A stretch of DNA of 64,000 nucleotides from Flavisolibacter amylovorans. Lineage in GTDB: Bacteria > Bacteroidota > Bacteroidia > Chitinophagales > Chitinophagaceae. Each line of letters starts with the position of its first letter. Positions within the stretch are counted from its first letter, which is position 1. The stretch lies in contig NZ_BAABGY010000011.1 in the NCBI RefSeq assembly GCF_039541815.1, positions 186,001-250,000 on the forward strand, given 5' to 3'. Position numbers and translations under genes: made by a program. Shown piece by piece: positions 18,337 through 26,926 of this stretch. The notes beneath the pieces were generated by a model. The model was given only the letters and a program-made list of their open reading frames with translations. It searched no databases and was not told where the DNA came from.

Positions 18337-18424
18337 AAAAAGCAGCCCGGTGTTCGGGGGGAACATCCGGGCGTGCGGGATTCGGGTCGGCAAAAACGGG
18401 CGTTGGGCCTTCGGAGGAAAGGGG

Positions 18425-18721
18425 TCAGAGGTCGTCATCCTCGTCCTCGTCGTCGAGATCGTCGTTGGCATCGAGCACGAGGTCGTCGTCGTTGAGGTCT
18501 TCGTCGATATCGTCATCGATCTCCACGTCGGCCACTTCTTCGAGGTCCGCGTCGTCGAGCTCGTCCTCGTCGCCGAGGATGAGGTCGTCGCTTTCGTCGT
18601 CGTCCTCCAGATCCTCATCGTCGTCGACGGGGAAAACGGCAACCGGCGACAGGAGCAGTTCGTCTGTGGCCAGCAGGGCGTGCCCGTTGTGGCCGGCGTG
18701 AGAGGGGGTGGCTTTTTTCAT
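18425..18721 (-). CDS. Extremely acidic low-complexity protein (98 aa)
   Basis: The first 30 residues are ordinary (MKKATPSHAGHNGHALLATD); residues 33-98 contain 43 Asp/Glu among 66 and no basic residue. No signal peptide or membrane segment is visible, so it should be cytoplasmic. Such a charge could mimic DNA, buffer a basic partner, or act as a chaperone tail; nothing in the sequence decides. The gene stands alone between DUF72 and a repeat-bearing gap. Codon use is GC-rich as expected; no frameshift seen. Confidence 0.7.
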   Translation of the reverse strand: MKKATPSHAGHNGHALLATDELLLSPVAVFPVDDDEDLEDDDESDDLILGDEDELDDADLEEVADVEIDDDIDEDLNDDDLVLDANDDLDDEDEDDDL

Positions 18722-19271
18722 TGCATACGTTTAGCGGGAGCACGCAAAAAAGGCGTGCCACCGGGTGGCATATCCGAAACACGCTCCCCGTGGGCATCGC
18801 CGTTTTCCGCAGCTTTGGTATGTGGAAAGAAACGAACCAACGCGAAAGGCGTTTGAAGGGGAAAAAGGGTTTTTGAACCGCCAAGAAAGAAGGGGCTAAG
18901 GGTTTCGCTAAGGAGAGACTTTGTCTGTTGGTCTATTTGTCTATTGGTAACAGGTTGTTCCGATGTAACATAACAAATCGTACTAAAAAAATCTTACCTG
19001 TATCAGAAGCTGGCAGATATGGAACCGAAGCAATAGAAGCGATCATCCGCGCTAATCGTATTGGATACGTGACCCCCGAAGCTTCGGGGTGCGTTCCTTC
19101 TCTGCCTGCCCGTCATTATTGCCATGGCTCAATCGAAAGTTTTCTCCAAAGGGCAGGCGGGGCTCCTGCGGTGCCGCAGACTTGAGCATATTCCAAATCA
19201 AAGGCCGCGAGTCAGCGCAGACTTTCTTAGCGAATACCTTAGCGGCTTCGCTTCTTGGCGGTAAATATCTC
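18722..19271. other. Intergenic region with word repeats and an interspersed repeat
   Basis: About 550 bp with no convincing gene. 18922-18952 has the GTCTATTGGT word seen at other junctions. 19041-19103 holds gatcatccgcg, CCCCGAAGCTTCGGGG (19074-19089) and gcgttccttctct, related to 15481-15575. 19200-19260 holds agcgcagactttcttagcg-type phrases. Confidence 0.5.
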
Positions 19272-19796
19272 TTATTCAGCTTCCTCCGCCTTCAACAGCA
19301 GATCACTATAAGACTCCGACACGTACTCATCCGCTTGTATCCCGAAGAACGCGGCCCACTCGGTGCATTGCTCCCTGAGTCGTTCGATGCCGATGGAGCC
19401 GTCGCTGTCGATGGCTTCTACCTCAACGAAGGTGCCGAGCGCGGCCACGCGGTCGAAGTGGATCTTGACGTTATCGACGAAATAGATGCGGCGGCGCTTT
19501 TCGACCACCACCTTGATGCCGAGGGCGGTGGTGAGGGCCGCCTTCAGGTGCGGGCTCGGCTCGTGGTTGTAGAGGATGACGTCGCTCTGCTTGGCGCCGG
19601 CGATGTTGTGCCGCACGTAGTGGATGAGCGAGTTCTCGATGTTGCCTTCGCGGAGCTTCAGCCGCCCGTGCGCTACCTGGAAGTAGGTGTCGGTCTGGGC
19701 GTCTTCGCCGGCATAGCGCGGGGCTTTGGCCTGAAGCGATGCCTCCAGCTCGTCGAGGCGCGCGGTTCGTGCTTTAAATTCGTAGTTCAGGTGCAT
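19272..19796 (-). CDS. CYTH-domain protein (class IV adenylate cyclase/triphosphatase-like)
   Basis: 174 aa from ATG 19796, whose product begins MHLNYEFKARTARLDELE; the E-x-K element at the very N-terminus is the CYTH hallmark, so a start seven residues upstream is less likely. Further CYTH strands are DTYFQVAHGRLKLREG, ENSLIHYVRH, VVEKRRRIYFVDNVKIHFDRV and FVEVEAIDSDG. CYTH enzymes bind triphosphates with two divalent metals in a beta tunnel; substrates range from ATP to inorganic triphosphate and cannot be settled here. It is divergent from the OmpA-like lipoprotein with only 55 bp between. Confidence 0.85.
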   Translation of the reverse strand: MHLNYEFKARTARLDELEASLQAKAPRYAGEDAQTDTYFQVAHGRLKLREGNIENSLIHYVRHNIAGAKQSDVILYNHEPSPHLKAALTTALGIKVVVEKRRRIYFVDNVKIHFDRVAALGTFVEVEAIDSDGSIGIERLREQCTEWAAFFGIQADEYVSESYSDLLLKAEEAE

Positions 19797-19851
19797 AAGA
19801 GCCCGCAAGAACGGCACTATTTTTTAAACCTCCCCCTCAAAAAACGACCGC

Positions 19852-20727
19852 ATGAAGCAACTGCCCCTTCTTTTCGCCGCTACCCTCTTCCTGGGCCTCG
19901 GCTCCTGCGTCTCCTCGCGCAAATACAAGGACGCGCTTGCCCGCGAGCAGGCCCTCACCGAGCAGGCCGCCCGCCTCAGCAGCAACATCAACGAACTCAA
20001 TACGCAGGTATCCGGGCTCAACACGCAGGTGGCCAATTGCAGCACCCGCGTCACCGACCTTCAGGGCGAGAACGCGCGCCTCATCGGGCAGGTGGATGCC
20101 GCCGGCAAGAACGCCGCCGAGCTCGGCCGCCTCGCCAACATGACCCAGCAGCAGCTGGCCGACGAGCGGGCCCGCCTCGCCAAAATGCAGCAGCTGATGG
20201 AGCAGCAGCGCCAGGCGGTGGAAGACCTGCGGCAGAAGATGTCGCGCGCGCTCGGCAACTTCAAGTCCGACGAGCTGACGGTGTCGGTGCGCAACGGTAA
20301 GGTCTATGTGAGCCTGCAGGAGAGCCTGCTCTTTCCGTCGGGCTCGGCGGAAGTGAACCCGCGTGGTAAGGAAGCGCTCGGCAAGCTCGCCACCGCCCTC
20401 AACGCCAACGCCGACATCGGTGTGCTGATCGAGGGGCATACCGACTCCATCCCGATCCGCGGCCGCTACGAAGACAACTGGTCGCTCTCGGTGGCGCGCT
20501 CCACCTCCATCGTCCGCATCCTCACCGATACGTACAAGATGGACCCGCTGCGCGTCACGGCTTCGGGCCGCAGCCAGTACGAGCCCGTAGATACGAACAC
20601 CACCGCCGAGGGCCGCGCCCGCAACCGCCGCACCGAGATCATCCTGGCCCCGAAGCTCGACGAGCTCATGCGGCTGCTGGAAACGCCCGCGCCGGGAGCG
20701 GCGGGTGGAAGTACGGGATCAAAGTAG
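19852..20727 (+). CDS. OmpA-family outer-membrane lipoprotein
   Basis: 291 aa. Lipobox GLGSC gives lipidated Cys19. Residues of about 25-130 form a coiled coil (many Gln/Leu/Ala heptads: LNTQVSGLNTQVANC, ARLAKMQQLMEQQRQ). Residues of about 150-270 form an OmpA C-terminal domain that binds peptidoglycan: LLFPSGSAEVNPRG, LIEGHTDSIPI, NWSLSVARSTSIV and the basic RARNRRTEI. The tail is Gly/Ala-rich. It probably tethers the outer membrane to the wall. Confidence 0.92.
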   Translation: MKQLPLLFAATLFLGLGSCVSSRKYKDALAREQALTEQAARLSSNINELNTQVSGLNTQVANCSTRVTDLQGENARLIGQVDAAGKNAAELGRLANMTQQQLADERARLAKMQQLMEQQRQAVEDLRQKMSRALGNFKSDELTVSVRNGKVYVSLQESLLFPSGSAEVNPRGKEALGKLATALNANADIGVLIEGHTDSIPIRGRYEDNWSLSVARSTSIVRILTDTYKMDPLRVTASGRSQYEPVDTNTTAEGRARNRRTEIILAPKLDELMRLLETPAPGAAGGSTGSK

Positions 20728-21002
20728 GTGTTCGCTGCGCTCACCGTTTTACGCACTACCTTTTTCCCGCCGCAAGCGGCTGGCAGTCATCAAAGGGGTA
20801 CGCGGGTTTCGCGCGGAGACGCAAAGGCGCCAAGACGCAGTAATCTATGTATGTATCCGCCGTGCCGCTGTGTCGCCGTGCCGCCGTGTGAACGTCCTGC
20901 CGCAGGCAGGACCATCACTTTGCGTGCTCCGCGTCTCCGCGCGAAACCCGCATGCTGCTTTTGGAAAAGGTAGGCCGCCTGCGGCCGGATAAAAGCAAAA
21001 AC
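20728..21002. repeat. Interspersed repeat with a 21-bp perfect inverted pair
   Basis: No gene. 20802-20822 (GCGGGTTTCGCGCGGAGACGC) and 20931-20951 are perfect reverse complements; CCGCAAGCGGC (20769-20779) has a partial partner near 20974-20986. The centre carries gccgtgccgctgtgtcgccgtgccgccg. The same vocabulary recurs at 26430-26900 and 44340-44620. Confidence 0.8.
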
Positions 21003-21030
21003 AAAAAGTCCCGCCAAATGGCGGGACCTT
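21003..21030 (-). terminator. Intrinsic terminator of the YkuD_2 gene
   Basis: On the minus strand GTCCCGCC, loop ATTT, GGCGGGAC then TTTTTG, 25 bp past the stop codon. Confidence 0.85.
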
Positions 21031-21051
21031 TCTATTTCGAGCGTGTCAGGA

Positions 21052-21816
21052 TCAGGAGTTCAGCAGCTTCGAGCCGTGGATATAGGTCTGCGAGGGATGG
21101 TAGATGAACAGCGCCGTGCCGTTCTTGATCATATTGATCACCGTGGCCGACTGCGCTTGCGGAACGGCGGGGCAACCGAAGGAGCGACCCATGAAGGCGG
21201 CGTCGGCGCGGCTGGAGCCGATGTACTCGGCGCCATGCACCACTACAGCGCGCGACTCGGCGTTGCTGTTGAAGCCTTCTTCCTGGCCGGCGAGGCGCAG
21301 CGACAGGCCGTGCTTGCCGAAATAAGTGCCCTTGGTGACATAGAAGCCCAGGCTGCTCTGCAGCGACTCATGACGGTTGGAGAAGCGCTCGGCATACTGG
21401 AGGCCGGAGTTCTTGCCGTGGGCTACATAGGTATTGTACAGCACCTGCTTGTTCCTGACATCCAGGATATACATGCGCTTTTTGGAAGAGGGCTGGGAGA
21501 AGTCGATCACCGTCAGGATGGCGTCGTTGGGTACGGCGCCCTGCTCCTGGAGCTCCTGGAAGCCTTTCCAGGCATATTTCATCGCGTCGAAGGAAAGACC
21601 AAGGCGATCCAGCTCCAGCGAATGGTAGAGCTCGGCGGCAGCAGCTTCGGCAGTGGGGGCAGCCTCGGTAACCGTGGCCAGTGAATCGCCGGGGGCGGTG
21701 GCGTTGGCGATGCCGGCGCTGATGGTGGTGGCGCTACGGCTTCCGGCTTTGATCACAGGCACAACGGCAAACGACACACCGAGGCACAGGAGGAGGGGCA
21801 GGAGGGTTTTTTTCAT
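21052..21816 (-). CDS. Murein L,D-transpeptidase catalytic-domain protein (YkuD_2 type)
   Basis: 254 aa from ATG 21816, which begins the signal peptide MKKTLLPLLLCLGVSFAVV; a longer frame to 21912 is not needed. An Ala/Thr-rich linker (residues about 25-65) precedes a YkuD_2-like domain: DAILTVIDFSQPSSKKRMYI, VAHGKNSG, ESRAVVVHGAEYIG and the active-site GRSFGCPAVP with catalytic Cys. The family (PF13645) is secreted to the periplasm and probably acts on peptidoglycan cross-links. It is convergent with the OmpA-like lipoprotein and is a single gene. Confidence 0.88.
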   Translation of the reverse strand: MKKTLLPLLLCLGVSFAVVPVIKAGSRSATTISAGIANATAPGDSLATVTEAAPTAEAAAAELYHSLELDRLGLSFDAMKYAWKGFQELQEQGAVPNDAILTVIDFSQPSSKKRMYILDVRNKQVLYNTYVAHGKNSGLQYAERFSNRHESLQSSLGFYVTKGTYFGKHGLSLRLAGQEEGFNSNAESRAVVVHGAEYIGSSRADAAFMGRSFGCPAVPQAQSATVINMIKNGTALFIYHPSQTYIHGSKLLNS

Positions 21817-22004
21817 GGTCAGCGAGGGGTTTTTCCAGGTGATTGGTCCCGCTGCTTGCGCAACGAGAACACGAATGTACACTACCCAACCCGCTTGCCG
21901 AAAGAAACACATGGTGTTTATGTGTAACTTAACATCGATGTTAAAGTGCTGAAAAACAAATCACTACATATTAAAAGTGGCATGCCCGGCAGTAAGGAAT
22001 TTCC

Positions 22005-23066
22005 TTACTTTACCCGCCTCATTTCGCGGCGTTTGCTCAAAAATTCGTTGCCATAGATACGCAACAGGAGGATGAACATACTGATGAGCAGGGGGCCAAA
22101 TATGAGGCCAATAAAACCGAACAATTGCACCCCCGCAATCACCCCGAAAATGGTCACCAGCGGGTGTATATCGCCCAGTTTCTTGTTTAAAATGAGGCGC
22201 ACGAGGTTGTCGACAAGCCCGATGAACCCGATGCCCCAGATGGCCATGGCGATGCCTTTGCCGGTGTCGCCCTTCGCAAACAGCATGATCGTCAGCGGTA
22301 TATACACGAGCCCGGAGCCTACCACCGGCAGCATGGCCGTGATGCAGGTGGCGGCAAACCAGAGCCAGGGCTCGTCGATGCCGATGATGAGGTACCCGAT
22401 GAGCCCCACGAGGCCCTGGATAAAGGCGATGAGCGGGATGCCGATCGTATTGGCCACCACCATCGTGCGGAGCTCGTTGCCCAGAAGCTCTACGTTGCCG
22501 TCTTTGAGCGGGATGTATTCATAGAGCGCATCTTCCATCCGGCGCCCGTAAATGAGCATGTAGTAAAGCATGAAATACATGGTGCTGATAAGCGCCAGCG
22601 TATCGAGCGTGATGCCGAGCACTTTGGGCAGGAGGCGGGTGAGGAAGGGCCCGAGCTGGTTGATCGCATCGGGGCTGACGAGGTTATAGCCGATCCCCTT
22701 GCTGAGGCGCAGGCTCATCCGCTTCAGTGCTTCGAGCAGTTCGTTGGAATGCTCTACGGCATAGGAGATCTTGGCATAGAGGATATTGCCGAGGATACCG
22801 ATGGGTACGAGGATCACGAAGAAGGAGAGCAGCATCAGGATCCAGGCTGCCTGACCGGGCTTCCAGCCGCGCCGCTCCACGAGGTAGAGCATCCGCCCCC
22901 GCATGATCACGTAGAGCGTGGTGGCGCCGAGCAGGGCCGGGAAGAAGAACCAGAGCTCCCGCATCAGCACGATGCCCAGGAAGAGGATGAACAGGATAAA
23001 GGCTACCTGCCGGATCATGTTCGAATCCAGCGTATTATTGGGCGTCGGGTTGCTCGGGGCGGTCAT
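22005..23066 (-). CDS. AI-2E family transporter (permease)
   Basis: 353 aa with about eight membrane helices and the central cytoplasmic/periplasmic helical insertion usual for the family (AVEHSNELLEALKRMSLRL). Conserved family parts include LPVVGSGLVYIPL, GFIGLVDNLVRLILNKK, DIHPLVTIFGVIAGVQLFGFIGLIFGP. Members export varied solutes; AI-2 export is shown for one member only, so substrate is unknown. It starts next to GATC-like words (aagatgtcagatgtg) at 23080-23095. Confidence 0.9.
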   Translation of the reverse strand: MTAPSNPTPNNTLDSNMIRQVAFILFILFLGIVLMRELWFFFPALLGATTLYVIMRGRMLYLVERRGWKPGQAAWILMLLSFFVILVPIGILGNILYAKISYAVEHSNELLEALKRMSLRLSKGIGYNLVSPDAINQLGPFLTRLLPKVLGITLDTLALISTMYFMLYYMLIYGRRMEDALYEYIPLKDGNVELLGNELRTMVVANTIGIPLIAFIQGLVGLIGYLIIGIDEPWLWFAATCITAMLPVVGSGLVYIPLTIMLFAKGDTGKGIAMAIWGIGFIGLVDNLVRLILNKKLGDIHPLVTIFGVIAGVQLFGFIGLIFGPLLISMFILLLRIYGNEFLSKRREMRRVK

Positions 23067-23192
23067 GGAGGGAAATCTAAGATGTCAGATGTGATGATGT
23101 CGGATCTATGGGTCAGTGCAGCCGGAGTGATCGTCGAAAGACAAATAGCTACCTGCGCACACCGGAGCTTTTGCAAAACACATTCCCGCCAC

Positions 23193-23222
23193 AAAAAAGG
23201 AGCGCAACGCGCCCCTTTTTTG
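23193..23222. terminator. Probable bidirectional terminator
   Basis: AAAAAAGGAGCG, loop, then GCGCCCCTTTTTT, an imperfect stem with T-runs on both strands, at the edge of the GATC array. Confidence 0.55.
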
Positions 23223-23223
23223 G

Positions 23224-23547
23224 ATCTCAGATCTCGGATCGGTGATCTCGGATCTGCCTTTGGTGGAACATTCCTGGCGGCATCGGTACCTTCTCCAAAA
23301 GGCATCAAAGCCATTTCGGAAAGATCCAGAAAGCGTGCGTCAGCAATAGATCTCACATCCACGACCGCCGATCTCAGATCTCGGATCGGTGATCTCGGAT
23401 CTGCCTTTGGTGGAACATTCCTGACGGCATCGGTACCGTCTCCAAAAGGTATCAAGGCCATTTCGGAAAGATCCAGAAAGCGTGCGTCAGCAATAGATCT
23501 CACATCCACGATCACCGATCTCAGATCTCGGATCGGTGATCTCAGAG
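23224..23547. repeat. 147-bp tandem repeat (2.2 copies), GATC-rich
   Basis: Units start at 23224, 23371 and (partial) 23518. Each has atctcagatctcggatcgg, a unique-looking middle (cctttggtggaacattcc ... tttcggaaagatccag) and TGCGTCAGC. Copies differ at few positions. An open frame runs through on the minus strand but only because the unit length is a multiple of three. Confidence 0.9.
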
Positions 23548-23727
23548 CTGTTTCGGTCCGGTCAGTCTGATTGCTTTCAATGAGCAAAGCAATTGACCAT
23601 GTATTGGTTACGAATGAATCAGCACAATCGGCGTCAGCAAAAGATCACACATCCGAGATTGCCGATCTGAGATCTCCCCCGCGTGCGTCAGCTATCGATC
23701 CCAGATCCGAGATCACCGATCTGAGAT
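23548..23727. repeat. Degenerate GATC-rich repeats between the two arrays
   Basis: Further agatcacacatccgagatt-like and gatctgagatc words with GCGTCAGC at about 23632 and 23684, less regular than the flanking arrays. Confidence 0.6.
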
Positions 23728-24077
23728 CCCTTCGGCGTGCGTCAGCCTAAATCTGAAATCCGAGATCACCCATCTGAAATCCAGATCCCAGATCCGAGAT
23801 CACCGATCTGAGATCCCTTCGGCGTGCGTCAGCCTAAATCTGAAATCTGAAATCAGCCATCTGAAATCCAGATCCCAGATCCGAGATCACCGATCTGAGA
23901 TCCCTTCGGCGTGCGTCAGCCTAAATCTGAAATCTGAAATCAGCCATCTGAAATCCAGATCCCAGATCCGAGATCACCGATCTGAGATCCCTTCGGCGTG
24001 CGTCAGCCTAAATCTGAAATCCGAGATCACCCATCTGAAATCCAGATCCCAGATCCGAGATCACCGATCTGAGATCA
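23728..24077. repeat. 87-bp tandem array (four copies), GATC-rich
   Basis: Units start at 23728, 23815, 23902 and 23989, exactly 87 bp apart. Each contains cccttcggcgtgcgtcagcc, several atctgaaat words and a gatccgagatcaccgatc block. The last unit runs into the MATE gene, whose TGA stop (24077-24075) lies in the word gatctgagatcacac. Confidence 0.95.
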
Positions 24078-25493
24078 CACCTTGACTTGTTTCCATTTGC
24101 CTTTGCGGAACACGGCCAGCGATACGAAGTTGATCGCCGTTTCGGCCACCGGGATGGCGATGAACACGCCGGTAGGTCCCATCCCCAGCGGCTTGGCCAG
24201 CAGCCAGGCCAGCGGGATCTGGAAAAGCCAGAAGCCGAAGAAGTTGATCACCGTTGGCGTCTTGGTGTCGCCCGCCCCGTTGAAGGAGTTCACGAGCACC
24301 ATGCCCATGCCATAGAAGATATAGCCCAGGGCGATGATGCGCAGGGCCTGCACCGCGGTCTCGGTGACCGCCGGCTCGGTGGTGAAGACGGCAATCAGGG
24401 GGCGCGTCGCCAGCAGGAAGATCAGAGATACCGTGCCCATGAACACCATGTTGTACTTGACCGTTTTCCATACGGCGGCTTCGGCACGCGCGGGGTTGTT
24501 GGCGCCCAGGTTCTGTCCCACCAGCGTGGCCGCGGCATTCGAGATGCCCCAGGCCGGCAGGATGAAGAAGACGACGAGGCGGATGGCGATCTGGTAGCCG
24601 GCGGAGGCGTTGTGCCCACCGGTTTCGGCTACGAGGCGCGTGAGGAACACCCAGCTGCACGACGCGATGATGAACTGCAGCGTAGCCGGCCAGGCCACAG
24701 AAAGCACGCTGCGGATGAGGGGCCACTCGGCCTTTACTTTGGCGGCAGTGAGCTTCACCACGCCCCGCCCGCCGAAGAGGTGCCAGAGCTGGTAGCACAC
24801 GCCGATGCCGCGGCCGATGGTCGTTGCCAGCGCGGCGCCGGTAAGGCCCATGGCCGGGATGGGACCGAGGCCGCGGATGAGCACCGGGCAGAGAATGATG
24901 TTGCACACGTTGGCCAGCACGAGGCTCTTCATGGCCACCGAGGCGTCGCCCGCGCCGCGGAAGATGCCGTTGATGAGGAAGAGCATCATGATGAAGGTGC
25001 TGCTGCCCATCATGATCCGGGTGTAGGGGGTGCCGATGCGGATCGTTTCCGGCTCGGCGCCCATCAGCCCGAGGATCTGCGGCGCCAGCGCCAGGCCGGC
25101 GATGCTCACCAAAATGCTTACTGCCAGGCCTACGAGCACTACCTGCATGGCGGTGTCGGCCGCGCCGGCGGCGTTCTTCTCGCCCACGCGCCGGGCCACC
25201 AGCGCGGTGCCGGCCATGGAGCCGCCGATGGCGAGCGAATAGATGATGGTGAGTACCGATTCGGTGAGGCCCACGGTGGAGATGGCGTGCGGGCCGAGCT
25301 TGGCAACGAAGAACAGGTCCACGAGCGCGAACACGCTCTCCATGCCCATCTCGATGATCATGGGAATGGCCAGCAGCACTACGGCGCGGCGCAGGCTGCC
25401 CTGGGTGAAGTCCTGGTGCTCGCCGAGCAGGGCGCGGCCGATCGTTTGTAAAATGGATACCGTCTTATTCGAAGAAAGGGTCTTCGTAGTCAT
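24075..25493 (-). CDS. MATE family efflux transporter
   Basis: 472 aa with two homologous six-helix halves. N-terminal features: LLAIPMIIEMGMESVFALVDLFFVAKLGPHAIS, then GTALVARRVGEKNAAGAA. The second half begins near SVAWPATLQFIIASCSWVFLTRLVAETGG and contains GQNLGANNPARAEAAVWKT. MATE pumps export drugs or metabolites with Na+ or H+. The stop codon lies in the GATC-rich array. Confidence 0.93.
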   Translation of the reverse strand: MTTKTLSSNKTVSILQTIGRALLGEHQDFTQGSLRRAVVLLAIPMIIEMGMESVFALVDLFFVAKLGPHAISTVGLTESVLTIIYSLAIGGSMAGTALVARRVGEKNAAGAADTAMQVVLVGLAVSILVSIAGLALAPQILGLMGAEPETIRIGTPYTRIMMGSSTFIMMLFLINGIFRGAGDASVAMKSLVLANVCNIILCPVLIRGLGPIPAMGLTGAALATTIGRGIGVCYQLWHLFGGRGVVKLTAAKVKAEWPLIRSVLSVAWPATLQFIIASCSWVFLTRLVAETGGHNASAGYQIAIRLVVFFILPAWGISNAAATLVGQNLGANNPARAEAAVWKTVKYNMVFMGTVSLIFLLATRPLIAVFTTEPAVTETAVQALRIIALGYIFYGMGMVLVNSFNGAGDTKTPTVINFFGFWLFQIPLAWLLAKPLGMGPTGVFIAIPVAETAINFVSLAVFRKGKWKQVKV

Positions 25494-25678
25494 GGGAAAG
25501 AACGAATTGAAGTAAAGGAATAGGCCACGCGGGCAGGGCGCCGGTGGCGGATGGGTTGGTCGGGAGGCGGTGGAGGCAGGGAACGGGATGCGTTACGCGC
25601 TGCCCCCGGGTCAAAACTTCATATTCGTTGCTTGTGGAGGAACAAATGTATTCGTTCTTTCCGAAAATCAAAACGGGC

Positions 25679-26344
25679 TTAGTGGAGGAACTGCAGGTAG
25701 CGGTCGATGAACTGCTCTTTCTCGCGGCGGCGGTACTGCATCACGAAGCGGGGGTGTGGGAGTGGGGCGATACGATCGAACCAGCCGAAGCGCTCGTTGA
25801 GCTTCGACAGGTACTTGAAATTCTTGTCTTCGCCGATGCAGCCACACGCGCTGCGGTCTACGGGCAGGCGCAGCTGCGTTTCGATGCTCTCGATGATGAA
25901 GGGCTCCACGGCGGCAAGCAGCGCCGGGTCGTCGTAGTAGTTGATGTTCTTGCCGCCCTTCACGAAGCCGAGCGGGCACACAGAGCCTATGAAGTGCCGC
26001 CCGAAGAAGGCCTCCGGGCCGCCGTAAGCCGCGATGAGGTCGTAGATGAATTCGGCCGAGAGCTCGCTTTGCGACTTGAAGGGATGCGGGATACTGAGCA
26101 CTTCGGTGAGCTGCTTCGGTGCCGTGAAGTTGACGCCGGTGACGCCCGCGCCGAAGCGCCCGGGGTTGATGCCGAGCAGGAGGCGCCGCTCGTTCCGGTC
26201 GTTGTAGTATTTGTCGAGAAAGGCCTTGACGACTTTGCGTACCTCAGGCTGCCGCTGCGGGAAGAGCCACGCCACGTGGTTGGGTAGCTCACCCGGGGTG
26301 AAGTGGGTATAGAAGTGATAGAGTTGCTGTGCCCAGGTCTTCAT
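25679..26344 (-). CDS. SMUG2-like uracil-DNA glycosylase family protein (DUF4918)
   Basis: 221 aa from ATG 26344; an upstream extension to 26416 lacks family character. The motif GINPGRFGAGVTGVNFT (from residue 58) is the active-site loop of the family, with a second motif near the C-terminus (LPHPRFVMQYRRR) supplying the His. Between them IGSVCPLGFVKGGKNINYYDD is typical of DUF4918/SMUG2-like proteins. Predicted role: removal of uracil or damaged bases from DNA in the cytoplasm. Family assignment is from memory. Confidence 0.82.
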   Translation of the reverse strand: MKTWAQQLYHFYTHFTPGELPNHVAWLFPQRQPEVRKVVKAFLDKYYNDRNERRLLLGINPGRFGAGVTGVNFTAPKQLTEVLSIPHPFKSQSELSAEFIYDLIAAYGGPEAFFGRHFIGSVCPLGFVKGGKNINYYDDPALLAAVEPFIIESIETQLRLPVDRSACGCIGEDKNFKYLSKLNERFGWFDRIAPLPHPRFVMQYRRREKEQFIDRYLQFLH

Positions 26345-26926
26345 AGAGTAAAAATACGGGTGGCGCGGAACGGCGCATCCCGCCGCTGAATGATTGCGGT
26401 TTACGATCGGCGCCATTTCCTGGTTGGTCGCCGCAAGCGGCTGGCATTCTTCAACGTTCGACGTGGGCTTCTCGCGGAGACGCTAAGACGCAGTTATTCG
26501 TCGGTTCCTTTTACACCTGGCGGAGTGGTCGGTGCAGGACGTCATTGCGAGACAGCAGGCGCCGCAGGCAGCCTGCAACGAAGCAATCTCCCCCGTTACG
26601 CTTGAGGCAAAAACCAAGGAGCCCGCTGACTACCGACAACACCGCGTCCAAGACTTCCGCTTTCAAACACCCTGCGTAACGGCCAGTTGCGAACACTCCG
26701 CGTAACGCCGGAGATTGCTTCGCTGCGCTCGCAATGACGCAGGGTCCGCAATGATGGTCATGGTGTCAATCAAGGTTTCTTTGCGTACTCCGCGTCTTAG
26801 CGTCTCCGCGTGAAACCCGCATGCCGCTTTGAGAAAAGCGAGCCGCTTGCGGCGATAAAAAAGTATCGCCGTGCCGCTGTGCCTCCGTGCCGCCGTGCAC
26901 ATGGCCGCATGCGGCCTCTGCGGCCA
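26345..26926. repeat. Nested inverted intergenic repeats
   Basis: No gene in about 580 bp. Outer pair: CGCGGAGACGCTAAGACGC (26473-26491) against its perfect complement at 26792-26810. Inner pair: cattgcgag ... gaagcaatctcc (about 26543-26590) against ggagattgcttcg ... cgcaatgac (about 26710-26740). CCGCAAGCGGC (26431-26441) has a partner near 26840-26853. The region could fold into one long stem. Confidence 0.8.

Noticed and set aside
23063..23587. 174-residue minus-strand frame through the GATC array
   Set aside because: It exists only because the 147-bp unit is a multiple of three and simply repeats itself; no start context or family.
23728..24077. CRISPR array
   Set aside because: The 87-bp units are contiguous and near-identical; there are no unique spacers and no cas genes.
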